DNA from: Frankiaceae bacterium
Lineage (GTDB): Bacteria; Actinomycetota; Actinomycetes; Frankiales; Frankiaceae
NCBI GenBank assembly: GCA_030840885.1
Contig: JAVEDQ010000509.1
Span: forward strand, 1-17,223
DNA length: 17,223 nucleotides
Direction: 5' to 3'
Position 1 is the first letter of the stretch. Each line of letters begins with the position of its first letter. Below, one piece after another: positions 16,837 to 17,223 of this stretch. Below the pieces are notes generated by a model that was not told the origin of the DNA, did no database searches, and saw only the letters and a program-made list of their open reading frames with translations. A program made the position numbers and the translations under genes.

Positions 16837-17223
16837 AGTCCAGGTAGTCGCGGAGGCGACCGGAGGAGTTGCCCGACCGCAGCTCGCGGAGGGTCTCCTT
16901 CTCGATCTGCCGGATGCGCTCACGGGTGAGACCCAGGCGCGAGCCGACCTCGGCCAGCGTGTGCTGACGTCCGTCGACCAGGCCGTAGCGCAGCCGGATG
17001 ACCTCACGCTCCCGCTCGGGCAGACCGCGCAGGATGACGTGGAGCTCGTCCTGCATCGCGCCGTAGGCGGCGGCGTCGGCCGGAACGACCGCGTCCGCGT
17101 CCTCGATGAAGTCACCGAGCACGGACTCGCCGTCGTCGCCGACCGCGGTCTCGAGCGACACCGTGTCCTGCGAGATGCGGCGCAGGTCGATGACGGTCTC
17201 GACGGCGATGTCGAGGGCCTCGG
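16835..17223 (-). CDS. Principal-type RNA polymerase sigma factor, C-terminal part
   Basis: The gene runs off the right edge; about 129 C-terminal residues are seen. Region 3 ends with ALDIAVETVIDLRRISQDTVSLE, followed by the 3.2 linker GDDGESVLGDFIEDADAVV, typical of group 1 and 2 sigma-70 factors. Region 4.1 is LPEREREVIRLRYGLVDG. Region 4.2 is TLAEVGSRLGLTRERIRQIE, the helix-turn-helix that reads the -35 box. The protein ends in LRDYLD, as SigA-type factors do, but ELRSGNSSGR replaces the usual basic LRHPSR segment. It could be the housekeeping factor or a close SigB/Hrd paralogue; the missing N-terminal half would decide. It is followed by a strong terminator, so it is the last gene of its unit. 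Confidence 0.9.
   Translation of the reverse strand, partial: EALDIAVETVIDLRRISQDTVSLETAVGDDGESVLGDFIEDADAVVPADAAAYGAMQDELHVILRGLPEREREVIRLRYGLVDGRQHTLAEVGSRLGLTRERIRQIEKETLRELRSGNSSGRLRDYLD

Overview
The window is very GC-rich (coding third positions almost all G or C), with many GTG starts, short gaps and stop/start overlaps, which is typical of an actinobacterium. Family membership points the same way: DUF3027 and DUF2530 proteins, an LGFP-repeat protein, actinobacterial-type SerC and 'citrate synthase 2', and a 10-methyl fatty acid (tmsA/tmsB-type) pair. From memory, a DUF3027 gene, a small DUF2530-like membrane gene, a MarR gene, an MFS gene, serC and citA also lie close together in Mycobacterium tuberculosis (about Rv0876c-Rv0889c). 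I therefore infer a core chromosomal region of a Pseudonocardiales/Mycobacteriales-type organism, not a mobile island. No transposase, integrase, phage gene, tRNA, rRNA or CRISPR array was seen.

Layout. 1-1502: the 3' end of a DUF3027 gene, a NYN/PIN-like RNase gene (+) and a DUF2530 membrane protein (-). 1683-3197: an AzgA-type purine permease (+). 3273-5170: a MarR regulator translationally coupled to an MFS exporter (+); their promoter carries a palindrome exactly between the -35 and -10 boxes. 4939-6003: a degenerate Gfo/Idh/MocA-type oxidoreductase (-) that overlaps the MFS 3' end antisense. 6054-6575: RNA 2',3'-cyclic phosphodiesterase ThpR (+). 6677-8077: an FAD-dependent oxidoreductase (+). 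8087-9733: an aldo/keto reductase and a membrane-anchored LysM protein (-). 9734-9964: a 231-base gap with hairpins, a 12-bp palindrome and a strong G-quadruplex motif. 9965-12237: citA-serC (-), overlapping by one base. 12403-13101: pdxH (+), divergent from citA. 13267-16085: tmsA-tmsB (+). 16105-16596: an LGFP-repeat protein (-). 16785-16822: a terminator. 16835-window end: the C-terminal part of a principal-type sigma factor (-).

How the genes relate. citA (citrate synthesis), serC (a PLP-dependent aminotransferase of serine synthesis) and pdxH (makes PLP, the SerC cofactor) form one metabolic cluster around a shared control region. tmsB should methylate an oleoyl chain with S-adenosylmethionine and tmsA reduce the resulting methylene group, giving 10-methyl branched membrane lipids. 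MarR with MFS is a self-contained efflux unit. Three plus-strand units (NYN gene, marR-MFS, tmsA-tmsB) start with GTG six or seven bases after a TAnnnT box and without a usable ribosome-binding site, so they look leaderless. No wholly new multi-gene system is evident. The less ordinary items are the operator inside the marR spacer, the run-through MFS tail, the probable pseudo-oxidoreductase, the G4 block and the tms operon.
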